From NCBI GenBank assembly GCA_003134815.1, contig PLCO01000038.1, forward strand, positions 27,051 through 80,289: 53,239 nt of DNA, in the 5' to 3' direction. Below, piece by piece: positions 24,547-35,000 of the stretch. The notes beneath the pieces are model-generated. The model was not told where the DNA came from. It saw nothing but the letters and a program-made list of their open reading frames with translations, and did no database searches. The DNA comes from Acidobacteriaceae bacterium. GTDB lineage: Bacteria > Acidobacteriota > Terriglobia > Terriglobales > Acidobacteriaceae. Numbering within the stretch: position 1 is the first letter of the stretch; each line of letters opens with the position of its first letter. The position numbers and the translations under genes were made by a program.

Positions 24547-26451
24547 TTAGATCTTGTCTTCCGTCTCTTCCACCGTATCGCCTTCGCCTGGCGCGAGAAA
24601 CAGATTCGCTTCAAGGCCATGCTGGCGAGTGTAGAGGTCGAAGTAGCGGCCGCGCAGCGCAAACAACTCGCTGTGATTGCCGCGCTCGACGATGCGTCCC
24701 TGTTCAACGACAAGAATCTGGTCCGCGCGGCGAATGGTCGACAGTCGATGAGCAATAACAAATGTGGTCCGCCCATGCATCAGCTCGGCAAGCCCACTCT
24801 GGATCATCGCCTCAGATTCTGAGTCGAGCGAGCTGGTAGCCTCGTCGAGGATCAGAATGCGCGGCTCGGCCAGAAGTGCCCTTGCAATCGACAGCCGCTG
24901 CCGCTGCCCGCCTGAGAGTTTCACGCCGCGTTCGCCCACGACGGTGTCGTAACCCTCCGGAAAGCGTTCGGCGAACTCGTCCACGCACGCCGTCCGGCAG
25001 GCAAATTTGAACTTCTCCTCAGTCGCGTCGGGCCGCGAGAACAGAATATTCTCGCGAATCGTTCCATCGAACAGAAACGACTCCTGCAGCACTACGCCAA
25101 GTTGCGAGCGATAAGTGTTCAGGTCCACGGTCGCCAGATCAATATTGTCCACCAGCACCTGCCCGCTCACCGGCGTATGAAAGGCACATATCAAGCTGAT
25201 GATCGTCGACTTGCCCGATCCCGACGAGCCCACCAGCGCCGTCACCGATCCGGGGTCGGCGCGAAAGCTCACGTCGTGCAGCACCGGCTTCTCCGGCGTG
25301 TAGGCAAACTCCACGTGTTCAAAGCGCACAGCGCCTTCAATCGGCGGTATCTTCACGGCGCGGCCTGGGGTCTGATTCTCTTCGAGCTCCGCCATAATCT
25401 CCCGCGTACGATCCAGGCCCGCGAACGCCTCAGTCAACTGGGTTCCGATGTTCACAATCTGAAAAACCGGCGCAATCATGAAGGCGAGAAACATGTTGTA
25501 TTGGAAGTAGGTTCCGACTGTCCAGGTGTGGCTCAGGACGTCGTGCCCGCCCAGCCACATCACGCACCCGGATACGAGCCCGAGCACCGTCGTAGACGCC
25601 GACGAAAGAATGCTCGTCATGGTCAGCGACTTCATCACGTTTTGCAGCAGCCGTTCCACTCCGCCTGCAAAGACCTTGGCTTCGCGCTCCTCCGCGTGAT
25701 AACCCTTGATCACGCGCACTCCGCCCAGCGACTCCGTAAGCCGGCCAGTTACCTCCGCGTTGATCTTTCCGCGCTCGCGGAAGATCGGTCGAATGGTCTT
25801 GAATCCATATTGCAGAAAAAAGACAAACACGCCCAGCACGGAGAACACCGTGAGTGTAACCTTGGCGCTCAACACCATCAGGTAGATGAAAGTCAGCACC
25901 GCAGTCAACGTGCTGCCCAGAAACTCCACGAGGCCTGTGCCGACCAGATTACGAACGCCTTCCACGTCGGTCATGATCCGCGCCACCAGCACTCCGGTGC
26001 GGTTCTCGTCGTAGTAGGCCACGGACAACAGTCCCACGTGGCGCTGCACCCGTCGCCGCATTTCGGCAATCAGTCGCTGGCCGGCCTTGGAAAGCAGTTG
26101 CGTCAGCGAATACGAAGTCAGGGCCTGCACCGCCATGGCCGTCACTACCACGGCAATGATCTTCGGCAGCAACTCTGGATGAGGACGAAGCGGAGTGAGA
26201 ACTTTATCGAGTAGCGGCTTGGAGATGAAGGGCAACACCAGGCCGGCCACGCGATTGATGGCCATCAGGCAAAATCCAACCAGAATAAGGCTCTTGCGCG
26301 GCGCCACCAGCGCCCATATCTCCGGCCAGAGCTTTTTCAGGTCCGGCTTGCGCTTGGGCAAATCTGGCTGCCCCGCGCGCGCGCTTCGCCCATGCGGAGA
26401 GCGCTCGGCGCGCATGCCCATTCCCAGCCCCCCGCCGCGCATTGTTCCCAT
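24547..26451 (-). CDS. ABC exporter, fused permease-ATPase (MsbA-like)
   Basis: A 634-residue half-transporter. A Gly/Arg-rich N-terminal ~60 residues leads into six membrane helices (~60-350). The ATPase domain has Walker A GSSGSGKST (~409), Q-loop, signature LSGGQRQRLS (~515), Walker B ILILDEATSSLDS (~533) and the switch histidine in VIAHRLST. It should work as a homodimer exporting lipid, lipopeptide or drug. Only 18 bases separate it from the small membrane protein gene upstream, which suggests joint transcription. Confidence 0.93.
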   Translation of the reverse strand: MGTMRGGGLGMGMRAERSPHGRSARAGQPDLPKRKPDLKKLWPEIWALVAPRKSLILVGFCLMAINRVAGLVLPFISKPLLDKVLTPLRPHPELLPKIIAVVVTAMAVQALTSYSLTQLLSKAGQRLIAEMRRRVQRHVGLLSVAYYDENRTGVLVARIMTDVEGVRNLVGTGLVEFLGSTLTAVLTFIYLMVLSAKVTLTVFSVLGVFVFFLQYGFKTIRPIFRERGKINAEVTGRLTESLGGVRVIKGYHAEEREAKVFAGGVERLLQNVMKSLTMTSILSSASTTVLGLVSGCVMWLGGHDVLSHTWTVGTYFQYNMFLAFMIAPVFQIVNIGTQLTEAFAGLDRTREIMAELEENQTPGRAVKIPPIEGAVRFEHVEFAYTPEKPVLHDVSFRADPGSVTALVGSSGSGKSTIISLICAFHTPVSGQVLVDNIDLATVDLNTYRSQLGVVLQESFLFDGTIRENILFSRPDATEEKFKFACRTACVDEFAERFPEGYDTVVGERGVKLSGGQRQRLSIARALLAEPRILILDEATSSLDSESEAMIQSGLAELMHGRTTFVIAHRLSTIRRADQILVVEQGRIVERGNHSELFALRGRYFDLYTRQHGLEANLFLAPGEGDTVEETEDKI

Positions 26452-26469
26452 GGGTTATTCCTGACTGAG

Positions 26470-26850
26470 TTATTCCTGACGAGACTTGCGTGCTTTGATG
26501 AATGAGCGAACGCAAAGATTCACGTAAATTAGCAGCAGGCCGGCCATGGTCAGCTTCGCCGCGAGCGCAATGTAGTCCGGATCCTCACCAAGTGAGCGAG
26601 CATGTCCATAACCACGCAAGGCCTCAACCACGGCGCCGATCAGGCCAATCAGCCCGACCGTCACATTAATGTGCATGAAGAGCTTGCGCCGGCCTTCGCT
26701 GGGACTAATTGCGAGAAGGCCGCCCGCGACGAGCGCCAGGCCAAACCAGGTGGGAATCAGCGCTGTGTAATGAATGCTCCCCGTTCCCCAAAAACCAATC
26801 AGCCCCAGAGCAACCAGCAGAATTCCAAACACAAAAGTGACTCTTGCCAT
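26470..26850 (-). CDS. Small four-helix membrane protein
   Basis: A 126-residue protein starting at ATG 26850 behind GGAGG; a longer frame from 26919 has no site. Four hydrophobic segments (VTFVFGILLVALGLIGF, LVAGGLLAI, VGLIGLIGAV, AAKLTMAGLLLIYVNL) with short loops and a basic C-terminus (KARKSRQE). I do not recognise a named family with a function. Adjacent to the ABC exporter in the same direction. Confidence 0.75.
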   Translation of the reverse strand: MARVTFVFGILLVALGLIGFWGTGSIHYTALIPTWFGLALVAGGLLAISPSEGRRKLFMHINVTVGLIGLIGAVVEALRGYGHARSLGEDPDYIALAAKLTMAGLLLIYVNLCVRSFIKARKSRQE

Positions 26851-26913
26851 GCCAGACCTCCAGCCCAGACCCCAAGCATCGCGCAGGTCAAGAATAACAG
26901 TTGCCTGCGGGCA

Positions 26914-26948
26914 GTTCACAGTCTGCAGTTCTCAGTTCGTAGTTCTTG
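26914..26948 (+). repeat. Heptamer array, GTTCNNA x5
   Basis: Five consecutive 7-base units: GTTCACA, GTCTGCA, GTTCTCA, GTTCGTA, GTTCTTG. It is the mirror partner of the AACT array at 26996-27023. AGTTCGTAGTTC (26934-26945) is the exact reverse complement of 27009-27020. Confidence 0.7.
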
Positions 26949-26995
26949 GTCAACGGCTCTTTACGCACAATCGTTACGGCGCGCGATCGCACGAA

Positions 26996-27023
26996 AACTG
27001 TGAACTATGAACTACGAACTGTT
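26996..27023 (+). repeat. Heptamer array, AACTNNG x4
   Basis: Four units: AACTGTG, AACTATG, AACTACG, AACTGTT. It ends two bases before the stop of the PfkB kinase gene (minus strand). With 26914-26948 it could fold into a long imperfect hairpin after that gene. Confidence 0.7.
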
Positions 27024-27024
27024 C

Positions 27025-28107
27025 TTACCGCTGAATTCGCGCCGACCCGCCCTTCGCCAACGCGCGCACCTGATCTAAAGTCGCCATTGTCGTGTCGCCA
27101 ATGAACGTAGTCAGCAGCGCTCCATGCGCCCAGCCCAGCCTCAGCGCATCCTCGGGCTTTTCGCCGGTAAGCAGGCCATAGATCAATCCCGCTGCAAAAC
27201 CGTCGCCGCCGCCCACGCGGTCCACCACGTCGAGCTCCGCAGTCGGCGCTACATAAGTCTTGCCTTCGATCCACGCCACCGCGCTCCAGCTGTGACGGTT
27301 GGTGGAGTGTACCTCACGCAGCGTCGTCGCCACTACCTTCACATGCGGATGTTTCTTGACCACATTATCGATCATCGCAAAAAACACGCTTGGGTCGAGC
27401 TTCGACTTTGCCTGGACATCCGGGCCGGGAATTCCAAGTCCCTTCTGCAAGTCCTCTTCGTTGCCGATCAACACGTCGACATTCTTCACAATCGTCGCGA
27501 TCGTCTCCACGGCCTTGTCCGCGCCGCCCGAAATCTTCCACAGCTTTTCCCGAAAATTAAGATCAAAGGACGTGACCGCCCCGGCCTCCTTGGCCGTCTT
27601 CATCATCTCTGCAACAAGCGGCGCCGTAGTGGCCGATAGCGCGGCGAAAATCCCGCCCGAGTGCGCCCAGCGCACGCCTTTCGCGCAAATTGTCTTCCAG
27701 TCAAAATCTCCCGGCTTCAGCGCTGCGGCCGCTTCATTGGCGCGGTTGTAGAAGACAACGGGGGGCCGCACACCCGCACCGCGGTCACTATAGACAGTCG
27801 CCATATTCGGGCCCGTCGCGCCGTTGTGCTCAAAATGTTTGTAGATCGGCCTCACGCCCATGGCGCGCACGCGCTCCGCGATCAAATCGCCGATCGGATA
27901 GTCCACCATCGCCGACGCAATAGCAGTCTTCATACCGAAGCAGTCCGCCAGATTGGCAGCCACGTTGAACTCCCCACCGCTCACATGAATCTTGCACTCC
28001 GTCGCCTTGCGAAAGGGAATAATTCCCGGATCGAGCCGGTGCACCAGCGCGCCCAGCGCGAGAAAATCCAGATCCCCATCTTTGCGAATATTCAACCCCT
28101 CACTCAT
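27025..28107 (-). CDS. PfkB-family sugar kinase (2-keto-3-deoxygluconate kinase-like)
   Basis: A 360-residue ribokinase-fold enzyme. The start is ATG 28107 with AAGGAG upstream; the frame also opens at TTG 28131. The N-terminal GGEFNVAANLADCFG segment contacts sugar. DRVGGGDGFAAGLI near the C-terminus is PfkB signature 2, with the catalytic aspartate (GGGD). The phosphate donor is ATP. The FYNRANEAAAAL segment resembles KDG kinases. It would phosphorylate 2-keto-3-deoxygluconate to KDPG in sugar-acid catabolism. No aldolase is nearby, so the substrate is a family-level inference. Confidence 0.87.
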   Translation of the reverse strand: MSEGLNIRKDGDLDFLALGALVHRLDPGIIPFRKATECKIHVSGGEFNVAANLADCFGMKTAIASAMVDYPIGDLIAERVRAMGVRPIYKHFEHNGATGPNMATVYSDRGAGVRPPVVFYNRANEAAAALKPGDFDWKTICAKGVRWAHSGGIFAALSATTAPLVAEMMKTAKEAGAVTSFDLNFREKLWKISGGADKAVETIATIVKNVDVLIGNEEDLQKGLGIPGPDVQAKSKLDPSVFFAMIDNVVKKHPHVKVVATTLREVHSTNRHSWSAVAWIEGKTYVAPTAELDVVDRVGGGDGFAAGLIYGLLTGEKPEDALRLGWAHGALLTTFIGDTTMATLDQVRALAKGGSARIQR

Positions 28108-28162
28108 CCTTCTCTCCTTGCCTTCCTTCAAGATTCCAATCGTTCAAAGCTCACCTCCGGTT

Positions 28163-28208
28163 GCCCCATCCTAGCCGCGCCTTTGTTTTTGTGGCTAGGG
28201 TGGGATAC
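28163..28208 (+). repeat. GCCCC-type palindromic repeat, copy A
   Basis: Stem CCCATCCTAGCC (28165-28176) pairs with GGCTAGGGTGGG (28193-28204) with one mismatch, around a loop containing CGCCTTTG. It shares the TGCCCC lead and CGCCTTT loop with copies at 45543-45582 and 49815-49848. It lies between the stop of the SCO gene and the start of the PfkB gene. Confidence 0.55.
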
Positions 28209-28233
28209 CGAAAAGCTCTCCTCACCGCAGTCA

Positions 28234-28254
28234 AGCTAGGAGCTAGAAGCTGCC
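28234..28254 (+). repeat. Heptamer array, AGCTANN x3
   Basis: Units AGCTAGG, AGCTAGA, AGCTGCC. On the minus strand the array supplies the TAG stop of the SCO gene and its final Ser-Ser codons. Confidence 0.55.
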
Positions 28255-29138
28255 TTCTTCACGTCTGCTACCACCTGCTCCGGTGTCCACTCGTTGCCGG
28301 GATAAAACTGCGCTACCTTGCCATGCGGCCCTATCAGAGTCGTCGACATTGTGTGCGTAATCGTCTCATCGGGCCCCGGCGTAATGCCCACATCGAAGTA
28401 CTTGGCCAGCTCAAGTAGCTCCGGCTTCGTCGGCACCGCGAAATCCCAATGCGCAAACGCGCCTTTCGCGTCGCTGCCGATGTACTGCGCGCCATAGGCC
28501 CGCAGTCGCGCGGGCGTGTCATGTTCCGGATCAAAACTGATGCACAGCAGATGTGTTTTTGCGAAGAGCGCGGGAATCGCGGCCAACTGTTGATCGATCA
28601 CCGCAAAGTTGTGCGTAATCAGGGGGCAGAAGTTGGGCAGCGGGCAGCGCGTGTAGATAAACGTCAACAGCAGCGTCTTTCCGCGGAACTGGCTCAGGTG
28701 AATCGCCCGCCCGTCCTGATTACGCAGCACGAAATCCGGCACCACGTCGCCAGGCGCGGGCACATGATAAAACACAGTCGGCTTGTAATCCGGCTTGCCT
28801 TGCGCGATCACAACAATATGATCCAGCACCACAGTCTCTTCGGCGCTCTTTGACACCAGCACATCCGCGGTAATCGTGTCACCGGGGTGCAGCTCGCTCG
28901 CAATGGTCGGATCCTTGAGCTGGTAAGGCATCGTCATCGCATCCATGAAGCCCGGAATAGCTTCATGATCGACGACAATGATCCCGTGCGCCACATCTGT
29001 CGAAACCACTTTCCCGCGCAGGTGATACACCGTGGGCGACGAATCCGCCGCACCCTGCGACGCTTGTGTTGAGCTGGAATGGCACCCGGCGAGAACGGCG
29101 ATCGCGAATAAGCAGCTTGCGAGAACGGTGCGCATCAT
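28236..29138 (-). CDS. Lipoprotein with CusF-like copper domain fused to SCO1/SenC
   Basis: A 300-residue copper-handling lipoprotein. The start at 29138 gives a signal with lipobox LAGC (Cys19); the open frame continues upstream to 29288 but that part is not signal-like. Residues ~36-112 match the CusF-like copper-binding fold (DHEAIPGFMDAMTMPY). Residues ~128-298 are SCO1/SenC, a thioredoxin fold with CPLPNFC (C165, C171) and H262 as copper ligands. SCO proteins deliver copper to, or reduce, the CuA site of cytochrome c oxidase. Adding a CusF-like domain gives two copper sites in one chain. No oxidase genes are in the window. Divergent from the AddB-like gene. Confidence 0.85.
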   Translation of the reverse strand: MMRTVLASCLFAIAVLAGCHSSSTQASQGAADSSPTVYHLRGKVVSTDVAHGIIVVDHEAIPGFMDAMTMPYQLKDPTIASELHPGDTITADVLVSKSAEETVVLDHIVVIAQGKPDYKPTVFYHVPAPGDVVPDFVLRNQDGRAIHLSQFRGKTLLLTFIYTRCPLPNFCPLITHNFAVIDQQLAAIPALFAKTHLLCISFDPEHDTPARLRAYGAQYIGSDAKGAFAHWDFAVPTKPELLELAKYFDVGITPGPDETITHTMSTTLIGPHGKVAQFYPGNEWTPEQVVADVKKAASSS

Positions 29139-29396
29139 CAACCAGTGTACAACCCGTGGACTGACCACATAAAAACGCAAATCCTCCATCGTTGCTGTCG
29201 GTTTCTCGGGTATTCGCTCTAGGTTTCCTGCAGTCGGCAAGCGGTGCGACCCCTCAGCGGTATTCTTAGTCGTACAGCGGTTCCGCAATTACTGTGTCCT
29301 GAAGCCTTGAACGCCAAGTGGATTCTTCAAGAAGAATCCACCTCGCACGAGCGTTGGAGACGACTACATCTACTGCGGGACCGCTACAAGGCTGCG

Positions 29397-29424
29397 AACT
29401 GCCAACTGTGAACTCTCAACATTC
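29397..29424 (+). repeat. Heptamer array, AACTNNN x4
   Basis: Units AACTGCC, AACTGTG, AACTCTC, AACATTC. The GTG proposed as start of the AddB-like gene (29408) lies inside the second unit. Confidence 0.55.
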
Positions 29425-32095
29425 ATCCGAAATCGATGCATGGCTGCGCAGCGGTGGGCTCGTGGTCACGGCAAGCGAACGCGCCGCTCGGTCAATCGCC
29501 GCAGCCTTCAACCGCTCCCGTCGCGCTGAAGGCCTCACCGCATGGCTGACTCCCAATATTCAGGACTTTCAGACCTTTGTCCGCACCGCATGGGAGCAGC
29601 GTCGCTCCGACGACCGCCTCGTTCTCAACTCGCTGCAGGAGCATTCGCTCTGGGCCGGAGTCGTCGCGGCTGCCGCACCGGAAGCCGCGCGGCTAGCTGG
29701 CGCGCGTGACCGTCTCGCGGCTCTGGCCATGGAGGCCCACGACTTGATTTGCGCCTACGCCCCTCGCTTCCTGAACAGGAATGCGCGCGCCGGCTGGGAC
29801 CGGGATGCAGCGGCATTCAGCGATTGGCTCGCGAACTTCGACGATATCTGCCGCACGGGCAAAATAATAAGCGCGGCGCGCCTTTCCACTGAGCTGATCC
29901 GCGCCCTCCAGGCGGACAATTCCAGCCGCCCTCCGCTCCTGCTCGCCGGCTTCGATCGCATCGTGCCGGCGCAGCAGCAGCTTTTTGCAGCCTGGGGCGT
30001 CTGCACGCAGGCTTCTCTTGGCGAAACCGCGGATCGGATCAATTTTCACCAGGCCAAAGATTCAGCCTCTGAACTCGCCGCGTGCGCAATTTGGTGCAAA
30101 CAAAAGCTCGCCACCAACCCACAGGCACGCCTGCTCGTTGTCACGCAAGATGTGCCTAGGCGCCGTGGCGAAATTGAGCGCGCATTTCTTCGCTTTACTT
30201 GCGAAGGCAAAAGCGGGTCCGCTGCCTCCAACGTCTTTGAGTTCTCCCTCGGCATTTCGCTCGGTCAGGTCGCGCTCGCGCGCGGCGCGAACTTGCTGCT
30301 GCACTGGCTCACAGATTCCATCGAGGAGCACGACCTCGACTGGCTTTTTTCGACCGGCCAGCTTGCAGCCTCGCACGACGAGTCGCTTTCCCTTACCGCC
30401 TTCATGCGCGCACTGCGCCGCAAGAACCTGCAACGCATACGTTGGAATCTCGCGGAATTCCTGCGCCAAAGGCCCGGCGCAGAGCTGCCCGCAGCTTGGG
30501 TCGCGCGAATCATGCAGGCCCAGCGCAAACTTCATGAGTCCGTGCGACGTCCACAATCGCCAACCGACTGGGGCGAGCTAACGCCACAGGTGCTCAAGCT
30601 CGCCGGATGGACCGCCTCTCATCCGCTCTCTAGCCCTGAGCATCAGGCTGAGGACCGCTGGCTTCAAGTCGTCGACGATTGCGCTTCGCTCGGATTCGAT
30701 GGCCGGCGCATCCCGTGGACTGAGTTCTTATCCACTCTTGATCGCGCCGCCAATCAAACGCTCTTCGCACCCGAGTCGCAGGATGCGTCGATCCTGATCG
30801 CCGGCCCCTCCGAGTCCGCGGGCCTTGCGGCCGATGCTGTCTGGTTCCTCGGTGCAGGCGAGGAGCAGTGGCCGCCTCGCGGCTCGACCCATCCTCTCAT
30901 TCCGCTCTCCGTCCAGCGTGAATCCGGAATGCCCCACGCCACTGCGCGCCTCGATTGGGATGTTGCTGACGCTACTACGCGCCGCCTGCTTGCCTCAGCG
31001 CCTGAATTTCAGGTCAGCTATGCCCGCCAGAGCGAAGATGCCGAATCGCGCCCGTCGCGGCTTGTCGTGCAAATTGCCGGCGAGCCCCATCAGCTCAGCG
31101 ACGAGTTTGCCGCTCCCGCAGTTCCTGCCCTGCTCACCGTCTCCTTTGATGACGCCAGCCAGATCCCCTTCCCTGCCGGCGCGGTCACCGGCGGATCAGT
31201 CGTTCTTACCTCGCAATCGCAATGTCCCTTCAAGGCTTTCGTCACGGTTCGTCTCGCGGCGCAAACCTGGGAGCCGGCCGAAGCCGGACTCACCGCAAAA
31301 GAGCGCGGCCAGCTTCTCCACGAAGTTCTTCACACCGTCTGGGCTGGCCCGCCAAGCGGAATCCGTTCGCACGCAGACCTCGCAGCGCTCGCCAATCTCC
31401 CTCAATTCGTTACAGGCCACGTTCGTCGCGTCCTTCAATCGAGCATGCCTGCTCGCGCGCGCGAATGCATGCCCGCAAGGTATCTCGCTCTCGAAGAAAC
31501 ACGCCTCATCAACCTCGTCACAGAATGGCTTGAGTTTGAGCGAGCGCGCATTCCCTTCACCGTCCTCCACACCGAACTCAAATCCGATGTCACCATCGCC
31601 AACCTTCCGCTTAAGCTCCGCCTCGACCGCATCGACCGCCTCATCGACAATTCTCTTCTCGTCATCGACTACAAATCCGGCGACCCCGATCCAGGCTCCT
31701 GGGATCTCCCCCGCCCGGACGATGTACAACTTCCGCTCTACGCCAACTTCGCCCTTGATCGCGATCCGAGCGCTATCGGCGGCCTCGTCTTCGCCAAGGT
31801 CCGCACCGGTAACGCGGCGTTCGTCGGTAGAGTTCGCGATGCCAAAGGAACTCTGCGCGGCAAGATCAGCGGAAACTCCAACCTCGTGAAGAAGCCTCTC
31901 ACTTTAGAGCAGCTTCGCGCGTGGAGGAACTGCATCGAACAACTCGCCCTCGATTTCCTCTCCGGCAGCGCCGTCGTCGCCCCACGCGATTATCCAGAAA
32001 CTTGCGAGCGCTGCGGCCTGCAGCCGCTTTGCCGCATCCAGGAGAATCAACCGCAGTTCGGTGACGATAATGGTGAGGAGGCAGGCGATGCCTGA
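29408..32095 (+). CDS. AddB-like PD-(D/E)XK nuclease of a repair helicase complex
   Basis: An ~895-residue protein paired with the UvrD-type helicase downstream. The C-terminal nuclease has LRLDRIDR ... LVIDYKSGDP as the RecB-type D/E-x-K core. It is bracketed by cysteines CPFKAF and CERCGLQPLC that match the four-Cys Fe-S staple of AddB nucleases. No Walker A is seen, as in the inactive helicase half of AddB-type subunits. This matches the class of AddB-like 'probable DNA repair' proteins. The frame is open from GTG 29318; 29408 is chosen because upstream sequence is heptamer repeat and low in conserved content. Neither start has a clear ribosome site. It overlaps the next gene by 8 bases. 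Confidence 0.85.
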   Translation: MNSQHSSEIDAWLRSGGLVVTASERAARSIAAAFNRSRRAEGLTAWLTPNIQDFQTFVRTAWEQRRSDDRLVLNSLQEHSLWAGVVAAAAPEAARLAGARDRLAALAMEAHDLICAYAPRFLNRNARAGWDRDAAAFSDWLANFDDICRTGKIISAARLSTELIRALQADNSSRPPLLLAGFDRIVPAQQQLFAAWGVCTQASLGETADRINFHQAKDSASELAACAIWCKQKLATNPQARLLVVTQDVPRRRGEIERAFLRFTCEGKSGSAASNVFEFSLGISLGQVALARGANLLLHWLTDSIEEHDLDWLFSTGQLAASHDESLSLTAFMRALRRKNLQRIRWNLAEFLRQRPGAELPAAWVARIMQAQRKLHESVRRPQSPTDWGELTPQVLKLAGWTASHPLSSPEHQAEDRWLQVVDDCASLGFDGRRIPWTEFLSTLDRAANQTLFAPESQDASILIAGPSESAGLAADAVWFLGAGEEQWPPRGSTHPLIPLSVQRESGMPHATARLDWDVADATTRRLLASAPEFQVSYARQSEDAESRPSRLVVQIAGEPHQLSDEFAAPAVPALLTVSFDDASQIPFPAGAVTGGSVVLTSQSQCPFKAFVTVRLAAQTWEPAEAGLTAKERGQLLHEVLHTVWAGPPSGIRSHADLAALANLPQFVTGHVRRVLQSSMPARARECMPARYLALEETRLINLVTEWLEFERARIPFTVLHTELKSDVTIANLPLKLRLDRIDRLIDNSLLVIDYKSGDPDPGSWDLPRPDDVQLPLYANFALDRDPSAIGGLVFAKVRTGNAAFVGRVRDAKGTLRGKISGNSNLVKKPLTLEQLRAWRNCIEQLALDFLSGSAVVAPRDYPETCERCGLQPLCRIQENQPQFGDDNGEEAGDA

Positions 32096-35000
32096 TGCTC
32101 CTCCCGTAAATCCGCCCCCGGATCAGGCGCAGCGCCAGCGAGCGCTCGACCCATCTCGTTCAATTCTTGTTCGCGCGCCTGCTGGTTCTGGTAAAACCGA
32201 TCTCCTCACGCGTCGCTACTTGCGTCTGCTCGCCGAGGTCGACGAGCCGGGTCAGGTGGTCGCCATCACTTTCACCAACGCCGCCGCGGCTGAAATGCGC
32301 AACCGCATTCTCTCCGAGCTCGAGAAAGCCGCGGAGACCATCGCAATCGAAGCGAATACTGACCCCTTCTCGCTGCAGGCGCTCGCCCGCCGAGCACTCG
32401 CGCAGTCTCAGGCGCTTGACTGGAATCTCCTCGACCTTCCTGCGCAACTGCGCATCTCCACCATTGATTCCTTTTGCCGCGACCTCGCCTTGCAGCAGCC
32501 GCTTCTCTCCGGCCTCGGCGGCGGTCTGGACATCAGCGATCAGCCACGGGAGCTCCATCGTCGCGCCGCTCGTCGCACCTTGCAGCAGATCGGACAGGCC
32601 GACGCCTCGCTAAGCGCCGCCATTGAGATCCTTCTCAATTGGCGTGACAATAACTGGCGCGAGATTGAAGACCTGACAGTGGAAATGCTCGGCAATCGCG
32701 ATCGCTGGATGCAGAATTTCGTCCTCGATGGTGAACAGGACTGGGACCGCTTGCGTTTGCGCCTCGAGATTCCTTTACTGCGCGCGGATTGCGAGTCGAC
32801 GCCCATTCGATACTCCGACGCGGAATGGAGCATTGTCCGCGCCTGTTTCACTCTCCTGCGCCGCGCCGCTGCCGAGCTTCGCGTCGTCTTTGCCGAGTCT
32901 GCCGCAGCTGACTACACTGAGATCGCGCAAATCGCGCTCAGCGTCCTTCGGGCTGAGGATGGGTTCCCAATCGAGGCCGCGCAGACGGTCGCCGACGGAA
33001 TCCGCCACTTGCTGGTCGACGAATTCCAGGACACCAGCCGCCGCCAGCACGAGTTGCTCCGTAGCCTCATCGCTGCCTGGTCCGATCGCGCCGGTCGCAC
33101 CTGCTTCGTCGTCGGCGACCCGATGCAATCGATCTACGGCTTCCGCGAGGCCGACGCGGAATTGTTCCCCCGCGTCGAAGAACTCGGCCTCGAAGTCCCC
33201 GGCGATCTTCCACTGCTCTTTGATTCCGTCCATCTCACCGCCAACTTCCGCAGCGAGCCCTCGCTCGTCGCGAGCATCAACGAGACCTTTGCCCATATCT
33301 TCGCCGCCTCCAGCGGCAGCGGAATCACCTTCTCTGCATCGCAGCCTGCCCGCACCGCCGCGGAGACATCGGGTCCTCAAATCGTCGCCAGGCCCGCCCC
33401 GCGAATGCAGCTCCACTGCGCGTTCATTCCGGAGTCGCCCCGCGCCGCCGATCCCGGTCGCAAAAAAGAAATCGCCAATGAGCGTATCGTCGCGCACCAA
33501 AAACAGATCGACGAAATTGTCAAGATCGTCCGCACCCATCTTCTCCGCATTGAAGCGGCCCAGGGCGCCAATGATAAGGAGCAAGGAAAGAAAGAGAAAT
33601 TTCGCGTCGCCATTCTCGCCCGCGCGCGCAAATCGCTTGTGCCCATCGCAGCAGCCCTGCGCCTTGCCTCCATCCCCTTCCGAGCCGTCGATCTTGAAGC
33701 GCTTAAAGACCGTCCCGAAATCATCGACTTACTTTCTCTCGCCCGCGCGCTCCTCAACCCTCACGATCGCGTCGCGTGGCTTGGAGTGCTGCGCTCGCCC
33801 TGGTGCGGACTATCACTCGCCGATCTGCATACGCTGGTCAGCGCCGACTCGTCCGATCTTCTCGCTCGTCCCGTGCCCGCGCTCCTCTCCGAACGAGCAC
33901 AACTTCTTAGTGTCCAGGGCCGCGAGGCCGTCGATCGCCTCTTGCGGGCCGTCGAATTCGCGAAGCGCCTGCGTTCCACGCAACTCACCGTCGCACTGGG
34001 AACGTTGCTTGAGCAAGTCTGGCTGCGTCTCGGCGGGGCGCAATGCGTCGATGCCGAAGCGCGGGCCAATCTCGATCTTCTCTGGAGGAGCCTCGACTCT
34101 CTCCCGCAAGGTGAACCTGATCTCCTCGGCTCCGCGCTCGCCTCCGCCATCGACGATCTCAAAGCCCAGCCCGACCCCGCCGCCAACAGCGATTACGGCG
34201 TGCAGCTCATGACAATTCATGGCGCCAAGGGCCTCGAGTTCGAAGTTGTCATCGTCCCCGATCTTCAGGCTGCCCCGGGCCGCCGCGCCCCGGGCATGCT
34301 CTCCTGGCTTGAGCGCGGGCTGCCTCCCGAGTCCTTCTCCGCCGATTCCGAATCGTCTGGAGCCGTCACCGAATTCCTCATCGCGCCGTTCCAGCAAAAA
34401 GGCGCCGACAGCGGCAGCGCCAAGAAATGGGTCGATCGCCAGCGCCACGACCGCGAATTGAACGAAGCCTGCCGCCTTCTTTACGTCGCCGCCACGCGCG
34501 CCCGCGAGGAACTTCATCTCTTCGCGCGCCCCTCTTACAAAACTGCCGGGGGCGTCCCTGCCGAACTGATCCAGCCGCGTGAGAGCCTGCTCAGAACCGC
34601 GTGGCCCGCATGGGAATTCGAGATTCGTCGCAAGTTCAGTCAGTGGGCTGCGTTCACCGCTGCAACTCCGCAGTCCTCCACCGTGGAATCCCTCGCCGCC
34701 TCTGCCGGCGGCAATCTGCTCCAGATGCCCGCTGCCGCGCCCAAGCCAACAATCGTGCGCCGCTTGCCTCCCGGTTTCCGCACCGATCCTGCAGAGTTTT
34801 CTTTTCCATCCGGCGATGAGCCGATCCTTGGTACCGGCCGCCTCTACGAACGTCACGAAGGCGGCCTGCACTCGCGCGCACTTGGCAGAGCCGTTCACGC
34901 GTTTCTTCAGCAATTTGCGCAGCATCTCACATCGCAAACTTACGCAGTAGCTCTCACGACGCTCACGCAGCAGCAACGCCGCATCGCCGCGTCCATTCGC

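Noticed and set aside
26914..27023. Heptamer arrays as a CRISPR array
   Set aside because: Units are seven bases with no spacers and no cas gene in the window.
28108..28131. TTG start eight codons upstream for the PfkB kinase
   Set aside because: The ATG at 28107 has AAGGAG at good distance; the extra residues (KEGKERR) are the ribosome site read as protein.
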